Positions 12,801 through 24,892 of a stretch of 64,000 nucleotides of DNA are shown piece by piece. Numbering within the stretch: position 1 is the stretch's first letter; each line of letters begins with the position of its first letter. The position numbers and the translations under genes were made by a program. The notes under the pieces were generated by a model. The model made no database searches, was not told the DNA's origin, and saw only the letters and a program-made list of their open reading frames with translations. Location of the stretch: positions 6,640,501-6,704,500 of the forward strand of contig NW_026870043.1 of assembly GCF_029168945.1 (NCBI RefSeq). The letters are read 5' to 3'. This DNA comes from Cannabis sativa. Lineage: Eukaryota; Streptophyta; Magnoliopsida; Rosales; Cannabaceae.

Positions 12801-13010
12801 GTTGGAATTTATTTTACCAGGATCTTAGATCTACTCACAAGTATGTTGATTAACACCCTAAATATGAACTTCTAAAACGATTATGAAATAAACACATATA
12901 AATTATTAGAAACCCTATGATTGAGGTATCACTTGCTGTGTGTGGGCACTACTCTAATCACTAAGTATTTCGAAATCTTAAGGAAGAAGACAGAGAGAGA
13001 GCGTTCGGCC
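12801..13010 (-). mobile_element. LTR fragment, duplicated copy
   Basis: This is the same LTR fragment as at 7376-7585, shifted by exactly 5425 bp and flanked by the same satellite on both sides. It is a passenger of the tandem duplication, not an independent insertion. Confidence 0.9.
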
Positions 13011-16000
13011 CTAGTCTTGTCCGGGCCCGAGTTCTAGTCTCAGTTGGGGTGTGAGGCTATGTCTGTGTTCGGTTCCACGTCTGGGTCCGGGTCCTCGTCA
13101 CGGTCCTAGTCTTGTTCTAGGGTCCTGGTTCGACAATTCTTGTTCAGGTTCTAATTTTTGGTCCCAGGTCTAGGTTTGGGTTCGGGTTTGGTTCTTCGTC
13201 TGGGTTCTGGTCCTAGTCTGAGTCCCAGATCTAGACATCGACTGCTGGTCTCTTCCAGGCCACGTTACCCGAATCCCGAGTCAAGATCTGGATCACTGTC
13301 ACGGGTCTCGGTCCGGTTCTGGTTCGGGTCCCAGTTCCCATTTCAAAGTTTGGGTTCGAGATCAAGAATGGGATGCGGTTCTAGGTCCCGACCCTGGTTC
13401 TGTGTCACTAGTCTGGTTCCATGTTTGGGTTTGAGTTCAGGTTCGGGTTCGGCTCCCCAGTCCAGGTTTGGGTTGGGATTCGGGTCCGGCTCCCAATTCG
13501 AGTCTAGGTCTTATTTGGAGTCCGGGTCCACGTCCGGTTACGGCTCTGGATCTAGGAACAATGTAAGTTATGATTCCAAGTCCAAGTCCTGGTTCGAATC
13601 GCAGTCAACTTCCAGTTTTGGTTCCAATTTTGTGTCACAGGGTACGGTTTCGGGTCCACTTTTGGGTTTGGGACTGGGTTCACGTCTCGGTGTGCGTTGG
13701 GGTCCTTGTCAGGGTTATTTATGAGTTTGGGTTCGGGATCAAGACTGGGGTGCGGGTCTAGGTCCCAACCATGGTTCTGTGTCCCTAGTCTTGTTCCATG
13801 TTTGGGTCTGAGTTCAGGTGGATTCGGGTCCCGAGTCTAGGTTTTGGTTGGAATCCGGGTCCGGCTCCTAATTGTCGTCTAGGTCTGATTTGGAGTCCGG
13901 GTCTTGGTCCGGTTATGGTTCTGGATCTAGGTCCAATTTCAGTTATGATTCCAAGTCCAAGTCCTAGTTCCAATCCCGGTCAACTTCAGGTTTTGATTCC
14001 AATTTTGGGTCACAGGGTACGGGTTCGGGTCCACTCTTGGGTTTGGGACTGGGTTCAGGTCTGGGTGTCGGTTCGGTTCTTTGTCAGGGATTTTTCCAAG
14101 CCCTGGGTCCAGATCCGGATCCCAATCTCGGGTCCCAGTCTGGTTCCTTTTTTGGTGCCGAGTCACGAGCTTGGTCCTAGGTTCAAGTTCACGTCTGGGT
14201 CGGGTACTAGGTCCCAGTCCTAGTTCTGTTTCCCAGGTCCCTATCTTGATTCTGGGATTGGGTCCCGGTTATTGTCTGGGTTTGGGTCCCGGTCTAGGTT
14301 CGGGTTCGAGTCCTAGTCTCGGTTCACGTTTAGGTCTCTCTCTGGGTTTTCATCTGGGTTCGGGTTTGGGTTTAGGTCCGGGTCCTTGTCCAAGTCCTAG
14401 TTCGGTTCTAGTTCCATTTGCGATTCAAAGTTCGAGTTTGGGTTTGAGTTCGGGTCTAAGTTCGAGTCCTGTTCTGAGTTTCGGTTCGGGTCCGGATTTC
14501 AGTCTAGGTCCAGATCAGGCTCCGGGTGTGGGTTGCGCCATGGGTCTTTGTCTAGATGGGGTCCGACTCCCAAGTTTCAATCCCGATTTGAGTATGGATT
14601 CAGTTCTGGATCTAAGTCCTTGGTTCTGATCCTGGTCTGTGTTCGAGTTTGGGTTCGGGTTCGGGTCTGATTCTAGGTGTGCGTTTGAGTTCAGTTTTGA
14701 GTTTGTGTCTGGGTTTGTGTCCAGGTCTGGACCCCAATCTGGGTATAGGTTGGGGTCCAGGTCCAAGTTTGGGTCTTGGTCAAGATCTCAGTCCAGATCT
14801 AAGTCCAGCATTTCGATCCCAGTTTGGGTCTTGGTTCGAGTTCAGGTTCGTATTCGGATCCCTATCTAGGTCCAGCTCTGTGTTTGGGATTGGGTCCAAG
14901 ATTCAGGTCCAGGTCCGGGTCTCAGTTCCAGTCTAGGTACACGACCGTGTTCGGGCCCGAGTTCCAGTCTCAGTTTGGGTCTGAGGCTAGGTGTGTGTTC
15001 GGTTCTAGGTCTGGGTTCGGGTCCTGGTCACGGTCCTAGTCTTGTTCTAGGGTCATGGTTCGGTAATTCTTGTTCAGGTTCTAATTTAGGGTCCCAAGTC
15101 TAGGTCTAGGTTCGGGTTTGGTTCTTCGTCTGGGTTCTGGTCCTAGTCTGAGTCCCAGATCTAGACACCGACTATTGGTTTGTTCCAAGCCCAGTTACCC
15201 GAATCCCGAGTCAAGATCTGGATCACTCTCACGGGTCTCGGTCTTGTTCTAATTCATGTCCAAGTCCCATTTCTAAGTTTGGGTTCGGGATCAAGATTGG
15301 GGGGCAGTTCTAGGTCCGGACCCTGGTTCTGTGTCCCTAGTCCAGATCCATGTTTGGTCTGAGTTCAAGTTCGGGTTCGGGTCCCAAGTCCAGGTTTGGG
15401 TTTGTATCCGTTCCGGCTCCCAATTCGGGTCTAGGTTTGATTTGGAGTCCGGGTCCTAGTCTGGTTACCTTTCTGGATCTAGGTCAAATTTCAGTTATGA
15501 TTCCAAGTCCAAGTCCTAGTTCCAGTCCCGGTAAACTTCCAGTTTTGGTTCCAATTTTGTGTCACAGGGTACGGGTTCGGGTCCACTTTTCGGTTTTGGA
15601 CTGGGTTCAGGTCCGGGTGTGGGTTCGAGTCCTTATTAGGGTTTGGGTCCAGGGCTGGGTCCCAAATCCAGACCGACTACGGGGTTTTATCCAAGCCCTT
15701 GTTCTTGATCCAGATCCCAATCTCGTGTCCCAATCTGGTTAAATTTCTTGTGCCGGGTCACGAGTTGGGTCCTAGGTTCAAGTTCGGGTCTGGGTCGGGT
15801 ACTAGGTCCCGGTCCTAGTTCTGTTTCCCAAGTCCCTATCCTAATTCTGGGTCCACGTCCCTATTATTGTGTGGTTTTGGGTCCCGGTCTAGGTTCGGGT
15901 TCGAGTCCTAGTCTCGGTTCATGTTTAAGTCTCTGTCTCGATTTTGATCTGGGTGCGGGTTTGGGTTTAGTTCCTAGTCCTGGTCCTAGTCCTAGTTCGG

Positions 16001-19000
16001 TTCTAGTTCCATTCGCGATTCTGAGTTCGAGTTTGGGTTTGAGTTGGGGTCGTAGTTCAAGTCCTGTTCTGAGTTTGGGTTCGGGTCAGGACTTCAGTCT
16101 AGGTCTAGATCAGGCTCCTGGTGTGGGTTCGCATCCTAGGTCTTGGTCTAGGTTGGGTCTGAGTCCCAAGTTCCATTCGCGATCTGAGTCTGGATTAATT
16201 TCTGGGTCTAAGTCCTTGGTTCTGATCCTAGTCAGGGTTCGAGTTCGGGTCCGGGTTCGGGTCTAGCTTTTGGTCTTATTCTAGGTGTGGGTTTAATTTC
16301 GGGTCTGAGTTTGTGTCCGGGTTTGTGTCCATGTCTAGACCCTCATCGGGGTCTAGGTTCGGGTCTAGGTCCAAGTTGGGGTCCCGAGTGCGGGTCCAAG
16401 TTTGGGTCTGGGTAAGGATCTCGGTCCAGATCTAGGTCCAGCATTTCGATCTCATTCTGGGTCTTGGTCCAAGTCCAGGTTCGTATCCGGATCCCTATCT
16501 AGTTCCAAGTCTTTCTTTGGGATTAGGTCCTACATATAGGTCCAGGTCTGGGTCTTAGTTCCGGTCTGGGTACACGACCGTGTCCGGGCCCGAGTTCAAG
16601 TGTCCGTTTGGTTCTGAGGCAAGGTCTGTGTTGGGTTCTAAGTCTGGGTCCGGGTCTTGGTCACGGTCCTAGTCTTGTTCTAGGGTCCTGGTTCGGCAAT
16701 TCTTGTTCAGGTTCTAATTTTGGGTCCCAGGTCTAGGTTTGCATTCGGGTTTGGTTCTTCGTTTAGGTTCTTGTCCTAGTCTAAGTCCCAGATCTAGACA
16801 CCGAATATTGGTATGTTCAAGGCCCTGTTACCCGAATCTCGAGTCAAGATTTAGATAACTGTCGCGGGTCTCGGTCTGGTTCTGGTTCAGGTCCTAGGTC
16901 CCATTTCTGAGTTTGGGTTCGGGATCGAGACTAGGGTGCGGTTCTAGGTCCCGACCCTGGTTCTGTGTCCCTAGTCTGGTTCCATGTTTGGGTCTGAGTT
17001 CAAGTTCGGGTTCAAGTCCCAAGTCCAGGTTTGGGTTGGGATCCGGGTCTGGCTCCTAATTCGCGACTAGGTCTTATTTGGAGTACGGGTCTTGGTCCAG
17101 TTACAGTTTTGGATCTAAGTCAAATTTAAGTTATCATTCAAAGTCCAAGTCCTAGTTCCAGTCCTGGTCAACTTCATGTTTTGGTTGCAATTTTTGGTCC
17201 AATGCTGGGTCCCAAATCCAGAGACTGACTACAGGTTTTGTCCAAGCCCTGGGTCCAGTTTCGAATCCAAATCTCAGCACCTTGTCTTGTTCCGTTTCTG
17301 GTGCCGGGTCACGAGCTGGGTCCTAGGTTCAAGTTCGGGTCTGGGACGGTTACTAGGTCGCGGTCCTAGTTCTGTTTCACAGGTCCCTATACTGATTCGT
17401 GGTCAAGGTCCGGGTTATTGTGTGGGTTTGGGTCCCGGTCTACGTTCGGGTTCGAGTCCTAGTCTCGGTTCGGGTTTAGGTCTTTGTCTGGGTTTTGATA
17501 TGGGTTCGAGTGTTTGTTTAGGTCTTGGTACTGGTCCTTGTCCTAGTTCGGTAATAGTTCCATTTGCGATTCTGTGTTCGAGTTTGGGTTTGAGTTCGGG
17601 TCGGAGTTCGAGTCCTGTTCTGAGTTTGGGTTTGGGTCCGGATTTAAGTCTAGGTCTAGATTAGGCACCGGGTGTGGGTCGTGTCTTGGCTCTTGGTCTA
17701 GGTTGGGTCCGAGTCCCAAGTTCCAATCCCGATCTGAGTGTGGGTTCAGTTTGTGGTCTAAGTCCTTTGTTCTGATCCTAGTCTGGGTTCGAGTTTGGGT
17801 CTAGTTCCAGGTCTAGCTTTGGGTCTGAGTCTGTGTCCGGGTTTGTGTCCAGGTCTAGACCCCGATCTGGGTCTAGGTTCGGGCTAGGTCAAAGTTGGGG
17901 TCCCGAGTGCGGGTCCAAGTTTGGGTCTGGGTCAAGATCTCGGTCAAGATCTAGGTCCAGCATTTCGATCCCATTCTGGGTCTTGGTCCGAGTCCAGGTT
18001 CGTTTATGTATCCTTATCTAGGTCCAAGTCTGTGTTTGGGATCAGGTCCCAGATTTAGGTCCAGGTCTGGGTCTTGATTCCGGTCTGGGTACACGACCGT
18101 GTCTAGGCCCGAGTTCCAGTCTCAGTTTCGGTCTGAGGCTACGTCTCTGTTCCGTTCTAGGTTTGGGTCCGGGTCCAGGTCACGGTCCTAGATGTTTTTC
18201 TAGAATCCTGGTTTGGCGATTCTTGTTCAGGTTCTAATTTTTGGTCCCAGGTCTAGGTTTGGGTTTGGATTTGGTTCTTCGTTTGGGTTCTTGTCCTAGT
18301 CTGAGTCCCAGATCTAGACACCGACTATTGGTCTGTTCCAAGCCTCGTTACCCGAATCCCGAGTCAAGATCTAGATCACTGTCACGGGTTTCGGTCTGGT
18401 TCTGGTTCAGGTCCCAGGTCCCATTTCGGAGTTTGGGTTTGGGATCGAGATTGGGGTGCGGTTCTAGGTCCCGACCCAGGTTCTCTGTCCCAAGTCTAGT
18501 TCCATGCAGGTCTGAGTTTAGGTTCGGGTTCGGATCCCGAGTCAAGGTTTGGGTGGGGATCCGAGTCCGGCTCCCAATTAGGTTCTAGGTCTTATTTGGA
18601 GTCCGGGTCCTAGTCCGGTTACGGTTCTGGATCTAGGTCCAATTTCAGTTATGATTCCAAGTCTAAGTCCTAGTTCCAGTCCCGGTTAAATTCCTGTTTT
18701 GGTTCCAATTTTGGGTCACAGGGTACGAGTTCGGGTCCCCTTTTAGGTTTGGGACTGGGTTCAAGTCCGGGTGTGGGTTCGGGTCCTTGTCATGGTTCAG
18801 GTCCAGCGCTGGGTCCCAAATCTAGACACCGACTACGGGTTTTGTCGAAGCACTGGGTCCAGATCTTGATCCTAATCTCGGGTCCCTGTCTGGTTCCATT
18901 TCTGGTGCCGGGTCACGAGCTCGGTCCTAGGTTCAAGTTCGGGTCTGGGTCGGGTACTTGGTCCCGGTCCTAGTTCTGTTTTCCAGGTCCCTATCCTGAT

Positions 19001-22000
19001 TCTTGGTCCAGCTCCCGATTATTGTGTGGGTGTGGGCCCTGGTCTTGGTTCGGGTTCGAGTCCTAGTCTCGGTTCGGGTTTAGGTCTCTGTCTGGGTTTT
19101 GCTCTGGGTTTGGGTTTGGGTTTAGGTCCTTGTCCTGGTCTTGGTCCCAGTTCGGTTATAGTTCCATTTGCTATTCTCAGTTCGAGTTTGGGTTTGAGTT
19201 CGAGTCAGAGTTCGAGTCTAGTTCTGAGTTCTGGTTCGGGTCCAGATTTAAGTCTAGGTCGAAATCAGGCTCCAGGTGTGGGTTCGCATCCTGGGTCTTG
19301 GTCTAGGTTGGGCCGAGTCCAAAGTTCCAATCTCGATCTGAGTCTGGATTTAGTTGTGGGTCTAAGTCCTTGGTTCTGGTCCTGGTCTGGGTTCGAGTTT
19401 GTGTCCGGGTCCAGGTCTAGCTTTGGGTCTGATTTTATGTGTGGGTTTGAGTTCTGGTCCGAGTCTGTGTCCGGGTTTGTGTCCAGGTCTAGACCCCAAT
19501 CTAGGTCTAGGTTAGGGTCCAGGTCCAAGTTGGGGTCCCGAGTGCGGGTCCAAGTTAGGGTCTTTGTCAGGATCTCGGTCCAGATTTAGGTCCAGCATTT
19601 CAATCCCATTCTGGGTCTTGGTCCGAGTCCAGGATCGTATCCGGATCCCTATCTTGGTCCAAGTCTGTGTTTGGGATAAGGTCCCAGATTTAGGTGCAGG
19701 TCGAGGTCTCTGTTCCGCTCTGGGTAGGGGTCCCATATCAAGACACCGACTACGGGTTTGTCCAAGCCCTGGGTCTAGATCCGGATCCCAATCTCAGGTC
19801 GGAGTCTGGTTCTACTTCTGGTGCCGGGTCTTGAGCTGGGTCCTAGGTTCAAGTTCGGGCATGGGTCGGGTACTAGGTCTCGGTCCTAGTTCTATTTCCC
19901 TAGTCCCTATCCTAATTTTGGGTCCAAAACCCGGTTATTGTGTGGGTTTGGGTCACGGTATAGGTTCGGCTTCGAGTCCTAGTCTCGGTTCGGGTTTAGG
20001 TCTTTGTCTGGGTTTTGATCTAGGTTCGGGTTTGGGTTTAGATCTTGGTCTTGGTCCTAGTCCTAGTTTGGTTCAGTTCCATTTGCGATTTTGAGCTCGA
20101 GTTTTGGTTTGAGTTCTTGTCAGAGTTCGAGTCCTGGTCTGAGTTTGGGTTCGGGTCTGAATTTCAGTCTAGGTCCAGATCAAGCTCTAGGTGTGGGTTC
20201 GCATCCCAAGTTCCATTCCCGATCTGAGCCTGGATTAAGTTCTGGGTCTAAGTCCTTGGTGTGGGTTTGAGTTCGGGTCCGAGTCTGTGTTTGGGTTTCT
20301 GTCCAAGTCTGGACCCTGATCTGGGTCTAGGTTCGGGTCCAGGTCAAATTGGGGTCTTGAGTGCGGGTCAAAGTTTGGGTCTGGGTCAGGATCTCGGTCT
20401 AGATCTAGGTCCAGCATTTTGATCCCAGTCTGGGTCTGGGTTCTAGTCCATGTTCGTATCCGGATCTCTATCTAGGTCCAAGTCTGTGTTTGGGATCATC
20501 TCCAAGATTTAGGTCCAGGTCTGGGTCTCAGTTCCGGTCTGGGTACACGACCATGTCCGGCGCCGAGTTCCAATCTCAGTTTGGGTCTGAGGCTAGGTCT
20601 GTGATCGGTTCTAGGTCTGGGTCTGGGCCCTGGTCACGGTCCTAGTCTTGTTCTAGGGTCTTGGTTCGGCGATTCATGTTCAGGTTCTATATTTGGGTCC
20701 CAGGTCTAGGTTTAGATTGGGGTTTGGTTCTTCGTCTGGGTTCTGGTCCTAGTCTGAGTCCCAGATCAAGACATCGACTACTGGTATGTTCCAGGCCACG
20801 TTACCCGAATCCCGAGTCAAGATCTGGATCACTGTCACGGGTCTCGGTCTGGTTCTAGTTCAGGTCCCAGGTCCCATTTCAAAGTTTGGGTTCGAGATCA
20901 AGAATGGGATGCGGTTCTAGGTCCCGATCCTGCTTCTTTGTCCCTAGTCTGGTTCCATGTTTGGGTCTGAGTTCAGGTTCGGGTTCGGCTCCCCAATCCA
21001 GGTTTGGGTTGGGATTCGGGTCCGGCTCCGAATTCGGGTCCAGGTCTTATTTGGAGTCCGGGTCTTCGTCCGGTTAAGGCTCTGGATCTAGGTCCAATTT
21101 CAGTTATGATTCCAAGTCCAAGTCCTGGTTCCAGTCTCGGTCAACTTCCGGTTTTGGTTCCAATTTTGTGTCACAGGGTACGGGTTCGGGTCTACTTTTG
21201 GCTTTGGGATTGGGTTCACGTCTGGGTGTGGGTTGGGGTCCTTTTTAGGGTTCGGGTTCAGGGCTTGGTCCCAAATCTAGACACCGACTGCGGGATTTGT
21301 CCAAGCCCTTGGTCCAGATCCGGATCCCGATCTAGGTTCGGGTCCAGGTCAAAGTTCGGTCCCGAGTACGGGTCCAAGTTTGGGTCTAGGTCAAGATCTC
21401 GGTCCAGATCTAGGTCCAGCATTTCGATCCTAGTCTGGGTCTTGGTCCGAGTCCAGGTTCGTATCCTGATCCCTACATAGGTCCAAGTCTGTGTTTGGAA
21501 TTGGGTCCCAAATTTAGGTTCAGGTCCGGTTCATGGTTCCGTTCTGGGTACACGACCGTGTCGGGGCCCGAGTTCGAGTCTCAGTTTTGATCTGAGGCTA
21601 GGTCTGTGTTCGGTTCTATGTCTTGGTCCAGGACCTGGTCACGGTATTAGTCTTGTTTTAGGGTTCTTGTTCGGCGATTCTCGTTCAGGTTCTAATTTTG
21701 GGTCCCAGGTCTAGGTCTGGTTTTGGGTTTGGTTCTTCGTCTGGGTTCTGGTCCTAGTCTGAGTCCCTGATCTAGACACCGACTACTGGTCTGTTCCAAG
21801 GCCCGTTACCTGAATCCCGAGTCAAGATCTGAATCACTGTCACGGGTCTCGGTCTTGTTCTGGTTCAGGTCTCAGGTCCCATTTCTGAGTTTTGGTTCGG
21901 GATTGAGACTGGGGTGCGGTTCTAGGTCCTGACCCTGGTTTTGTGTCCCTTGTCTGGTTCCATGTTTGGGTCTGAGTTCCGGTTTGGTTTCGGGTCTTAA

Positions 22001-22401
22001 GTCTAGATTTGGGTTGGGATCCGAGTCCGGCTCCCAATTCTGGTCTAGGTCTGATTTGGAGTCCTGGTCCTCGTCCGGTTACGGTTCTGGATCTATGTCC
22101 AATTTCAGTTGTGATTCCAAGTCCAAGTCCTAGTTCCAGTCCCGGGCAACTTTCCGTTTTGGTTCCAATTTTGGGTTACAAGGTACGGGTTCGGGTCCAC
22201 TTTTGTGTTTGGGACTGGGTTCAGGTCCGGGTGTGGGTTCGGGTCCTTGTGAGGGTTCTGGACCAGGGCTGGGTCCCAAATCCACACACTGACTACGGGT
22301 TTGGTCCAAGCCCTAGTTCAAGATCTGGATCCCAATCTTGGGTCCCAGTCTTGTTCCATTTCTTGTGCCGGGTCACGAGCTGGGTCCTAGGTTCAAGTTC
22401 G
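13011..22401 (+). repeat. Hexamer satellite array, segment 3
   Basis: Satellite continuing through the second duplication copy and beyond. Full units run 14010-15561 and 15562 to about 17196, with further landmarks near 18716, 21171 and 22170. Around 19735 and 21335 the register jumps (for example CTCTGGGTAGGGGTCCC at about 19723), so those units are truncated. The segment ends where the LTR begins at 22402, after GTTCAAGTTCG. Confidence 0.92.
14010..15561 (+). repeat. Complete satellite HOR unit, duplicated partner of 8585-10139
   Basis: Landmark-to-landmark unit of 1552 bp. It is 3 bp shorter than its partner because of the changed patch near 14600. Confidence 0.7.
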
Positions 22402-24081
22402 TGTTGGAATTTTTTTACCGGGATTCTTATTTACTACCATGTATGTTTCATTAACATCCTACAGTCTTACACACTATGATTGAGATACCACTTGATGTGT
22501 GTGGGCACTCACTCATTCACTCAAGGTTCGAAATTGAAGAGGAAAAGAAGAGAGAAGGGAAGTGGCCGCTATGTATAGAATAGGAGGCTCAACTTTCATC
22601 TGACTGAGTTAACAAAGTTAAGTGTGAATGAGAACCATCACTATCTATTTATCGGTAACCACCTAGGTTTAAGTTAGAATTATTTGGCATTAAAATAATG
22701 AAAAAATAAATGATAAAAGCCTACAATAGTGGCCGGCCTGGGCTTTGGATAAAGGGCCTCACTTATGCAATTTTGCTGTTTTATCATTTCTGCTTCTCAT
22801 TTTCTCAAAAACGCCAATTTTCAAATTTAACCATTTAAATGCCAATTCTAATTATTTAATAACTAAAAATTAATTATTAAATAATATTGTCATTTAATAT
22901 ATTTATTAATTAGACATATAAAGTCTCTTAATTAATAAATAAACCTAGAATCTCTTTTCTTTACAATTTTGCCCTTGCTTAGTGAAAATTCATAAACTAG
23001 ACATAGTCTAACTTTAGAATTATAATTGATTAATCAAAATCAATTAACTGAGTCTTACAAGCAGTATGGTCTCAACTAGTATGGGGACCATGGGTCTATA
23101 AATCCGAGCTTCCAATAAACAGATCAAGAATTTATATCTTAAATTCACTGACTTATTAATTCTTCGTTGAATCCACGCATAGAACTTAGAATGGCACTCT
23201 CAGTATATAAAACGCTCTATATGTTCCACGATATAGATACGTCATTAGTTATCCATTGTTATAATCCTAATTTGATCAATGATCCTCTAATAGATGATCT
23301 ACATTGAAAAGGCACTAAGTTACCGGTAAACATTCAATGTATTTTATCCTTAAAACACTTAGCTCCGTATAAATGATATTTCAGCAAATGGAAATGAGAT
23401 CTCCACCATTTATCTCTGTTTAGCCAAGCTCGAAGGATATCATCGTTTCACTTCTAAATTCCTATAGAAGTTATAGATTCCATATTTATGGTAGCGCTCC
23501 CACTCAATTATATTATCATGTTCCCAAAATGTACGTATCACCCTCACCCAAAAGTAGGCTTAACTAACAAATCGAAGAACATGTATAGTACTCTTGAGAT
23601 CGAACCTAACCATATCAGGATTAAGATCATTTGATTTAGGATCAACGGGTGATATTGAATTGAATATATATTACGGTAAATTTTAATATATCTAATCAAA
23701 GTTCAATATCGGTCCCTTCCGATGTATACTCCATACATCCGATGCTGGTAAACTTTGCCAATGTCCTGGAGAGGACATAACACTTATCCAAGGTGTAAGA
23801 ATACCTATCGCTGATTATCATGTTAGTCTATATCCAGTGAACTGAAAAATCAGGGAATAAACTTTCGAACATATAATCAAGATTATATTCCACTGTGCTG
23901 ACAACACTATAATCATTAACAAATTCATATGTTTTGGACTTAAATAGAATTCATACATTATATATATAATCATGAAATAAAGCATGTGAACCATGCAACA
24001 TTAAATGTTATTTCTGATCTTTATTAATAAGTAAATCTGATTATACTGAAATGAGTTTTATTTAGGGCATAAAACCCAACA
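22402..24081 (-). repeat. LTR (3' LTR of the truncated element)
   Basis: This 1680-bp LTR has TGTTGG and CCAACA ends. It shares ordered blocks with the 42038 LTR: TGTGTGTGGGCACT, AGTGGCCGGCC, GGGCCTCACTTA, ATTAGACATATAAAG, GACATAGTCTAACTTTAGA and AAAAGTAGGCTTAACTAA. The position of the TATA box reads GATAAATA on the minus strand rather than TATAAATA. It lies next to a polypurine tract on its right, which makes it the 3' LTR of a minus-strand element. Confidence 0.87.
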
Positions 24082-24892
24082 AACTCCCACTTGCACTAAT
24101 ATAAAAAAAATGTGCATTTCAAATAATCTCAATACCTTGATATACAAATCAAGTGTAGTAGTAGTAAACTCCTCGTAATAGGATCTGACAGGTTGAATTA
24201 ACCACAACCTTTCCTCCACCATTACTCTTCCTTAATCACAAAACAATTGATAATGTGAAATTCCTCTTTATATGTCTACTCTCTTGGGATACTGGATTCT
24301 ATACTTTTGGCAATTACTTTTGGTTAATCAAGAAATAACACTAGTAGTTAAGACAAGTTGGAACGGTGCCACAAATGACTTTCCTTAGACTGAATAAGTA
24401 CCTTTCCTGCAACTTTAACATTCAGTCTCTCTCTGGTAGACTAAGAGACTTCAGATAGGTTTTTACACTTCTCCAAAATCACTACTCCACCCCTCAGAGT
24501 AATCACCATCTTATCAGCAGACTTTCTAGCACAAAGGCAAGTCTAGAAATCTGATGTGGTGTAGTCTAAGAGTTTTAAACACACCCTTATCGACTAACAT
24601 ATAGTTCCTCTTCTTAATCTTAAGATTTACTTGATTGTCTTTCAATGTTCCTCTCCTGGATTAATCTGATACCTTCTAATTACTCCCACTCAACAACAGG
24701 TGTCTGGTTTAAGGTATACTAAAGCATATCTGAGACCTCTCACTGTTGATTTAAGGAATTCTTTCATGGCTTTATCTTTTTTGGAATAGTTGAGACTTTT
24801 CCTTAGATAAATAAAATCTATGCCTAGAAGTTGAGAAGCTTCTATAGATTGCCATTAGAAAAGAAAATGCTTCATCATCTTACTAAAGTAAG
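24082..24892 (-). mobile_element. Internal remnant of the truncated element
   Basis: On the minus strand the sequence next to the LTR reads GTGCAAGTGGGAGTT, the expected polypurine tract. Beyond it lies AT-rich sequence with no open frame of note. A polypurine motif (minus-strand GAGGGGTGGAG, at about 24485) is also present downstream of gag in the complete element. This matches the 3' end of the internal region, between gag and the 3' LTR. Confidence 0.75.

Larger units (their letters stand above)
12623..18044 (+). repeat. 5.4-kb tandem duplication, copy 2
   Basis: Near-identical to 7198-12622 over 5.4 kb. Visible differences are few and clustered: one base near 13646, a patch at about 14598-14640 (matching 9176-9206), a patch at about 15842-15880 (matching 10420-10458), and a few bases near 16344. 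The 3' edge is where 18045 onward (AGGTCCCAGATTTAGG after GGGATC) departs from the 12623 continuation (TCTCCCACATTTAGG). Confidence 0.93.
22402..24892 (-). mobile_element. Truncated copia-type LTR retrotransposon: 3' LTR plus internal stub
   Basis: An LTR (22402-24081) starts TGTTGGAAT and ends CCCAACA. A polypurine tract (on the minus strand) and about 810 bp of internal sequence follow. At about 24893 the sequence returns abruptly to satellite, so the rest of the element, including gag and the other LTR, is missing. The LTR is clearly related to the one at 42038 but much more diverged, so this is an older insertion of the same family in the same orientation. No TSD can be paired. The last 165 bp of the internal part recur at 55881-56046. 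Confidence 0.88.
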
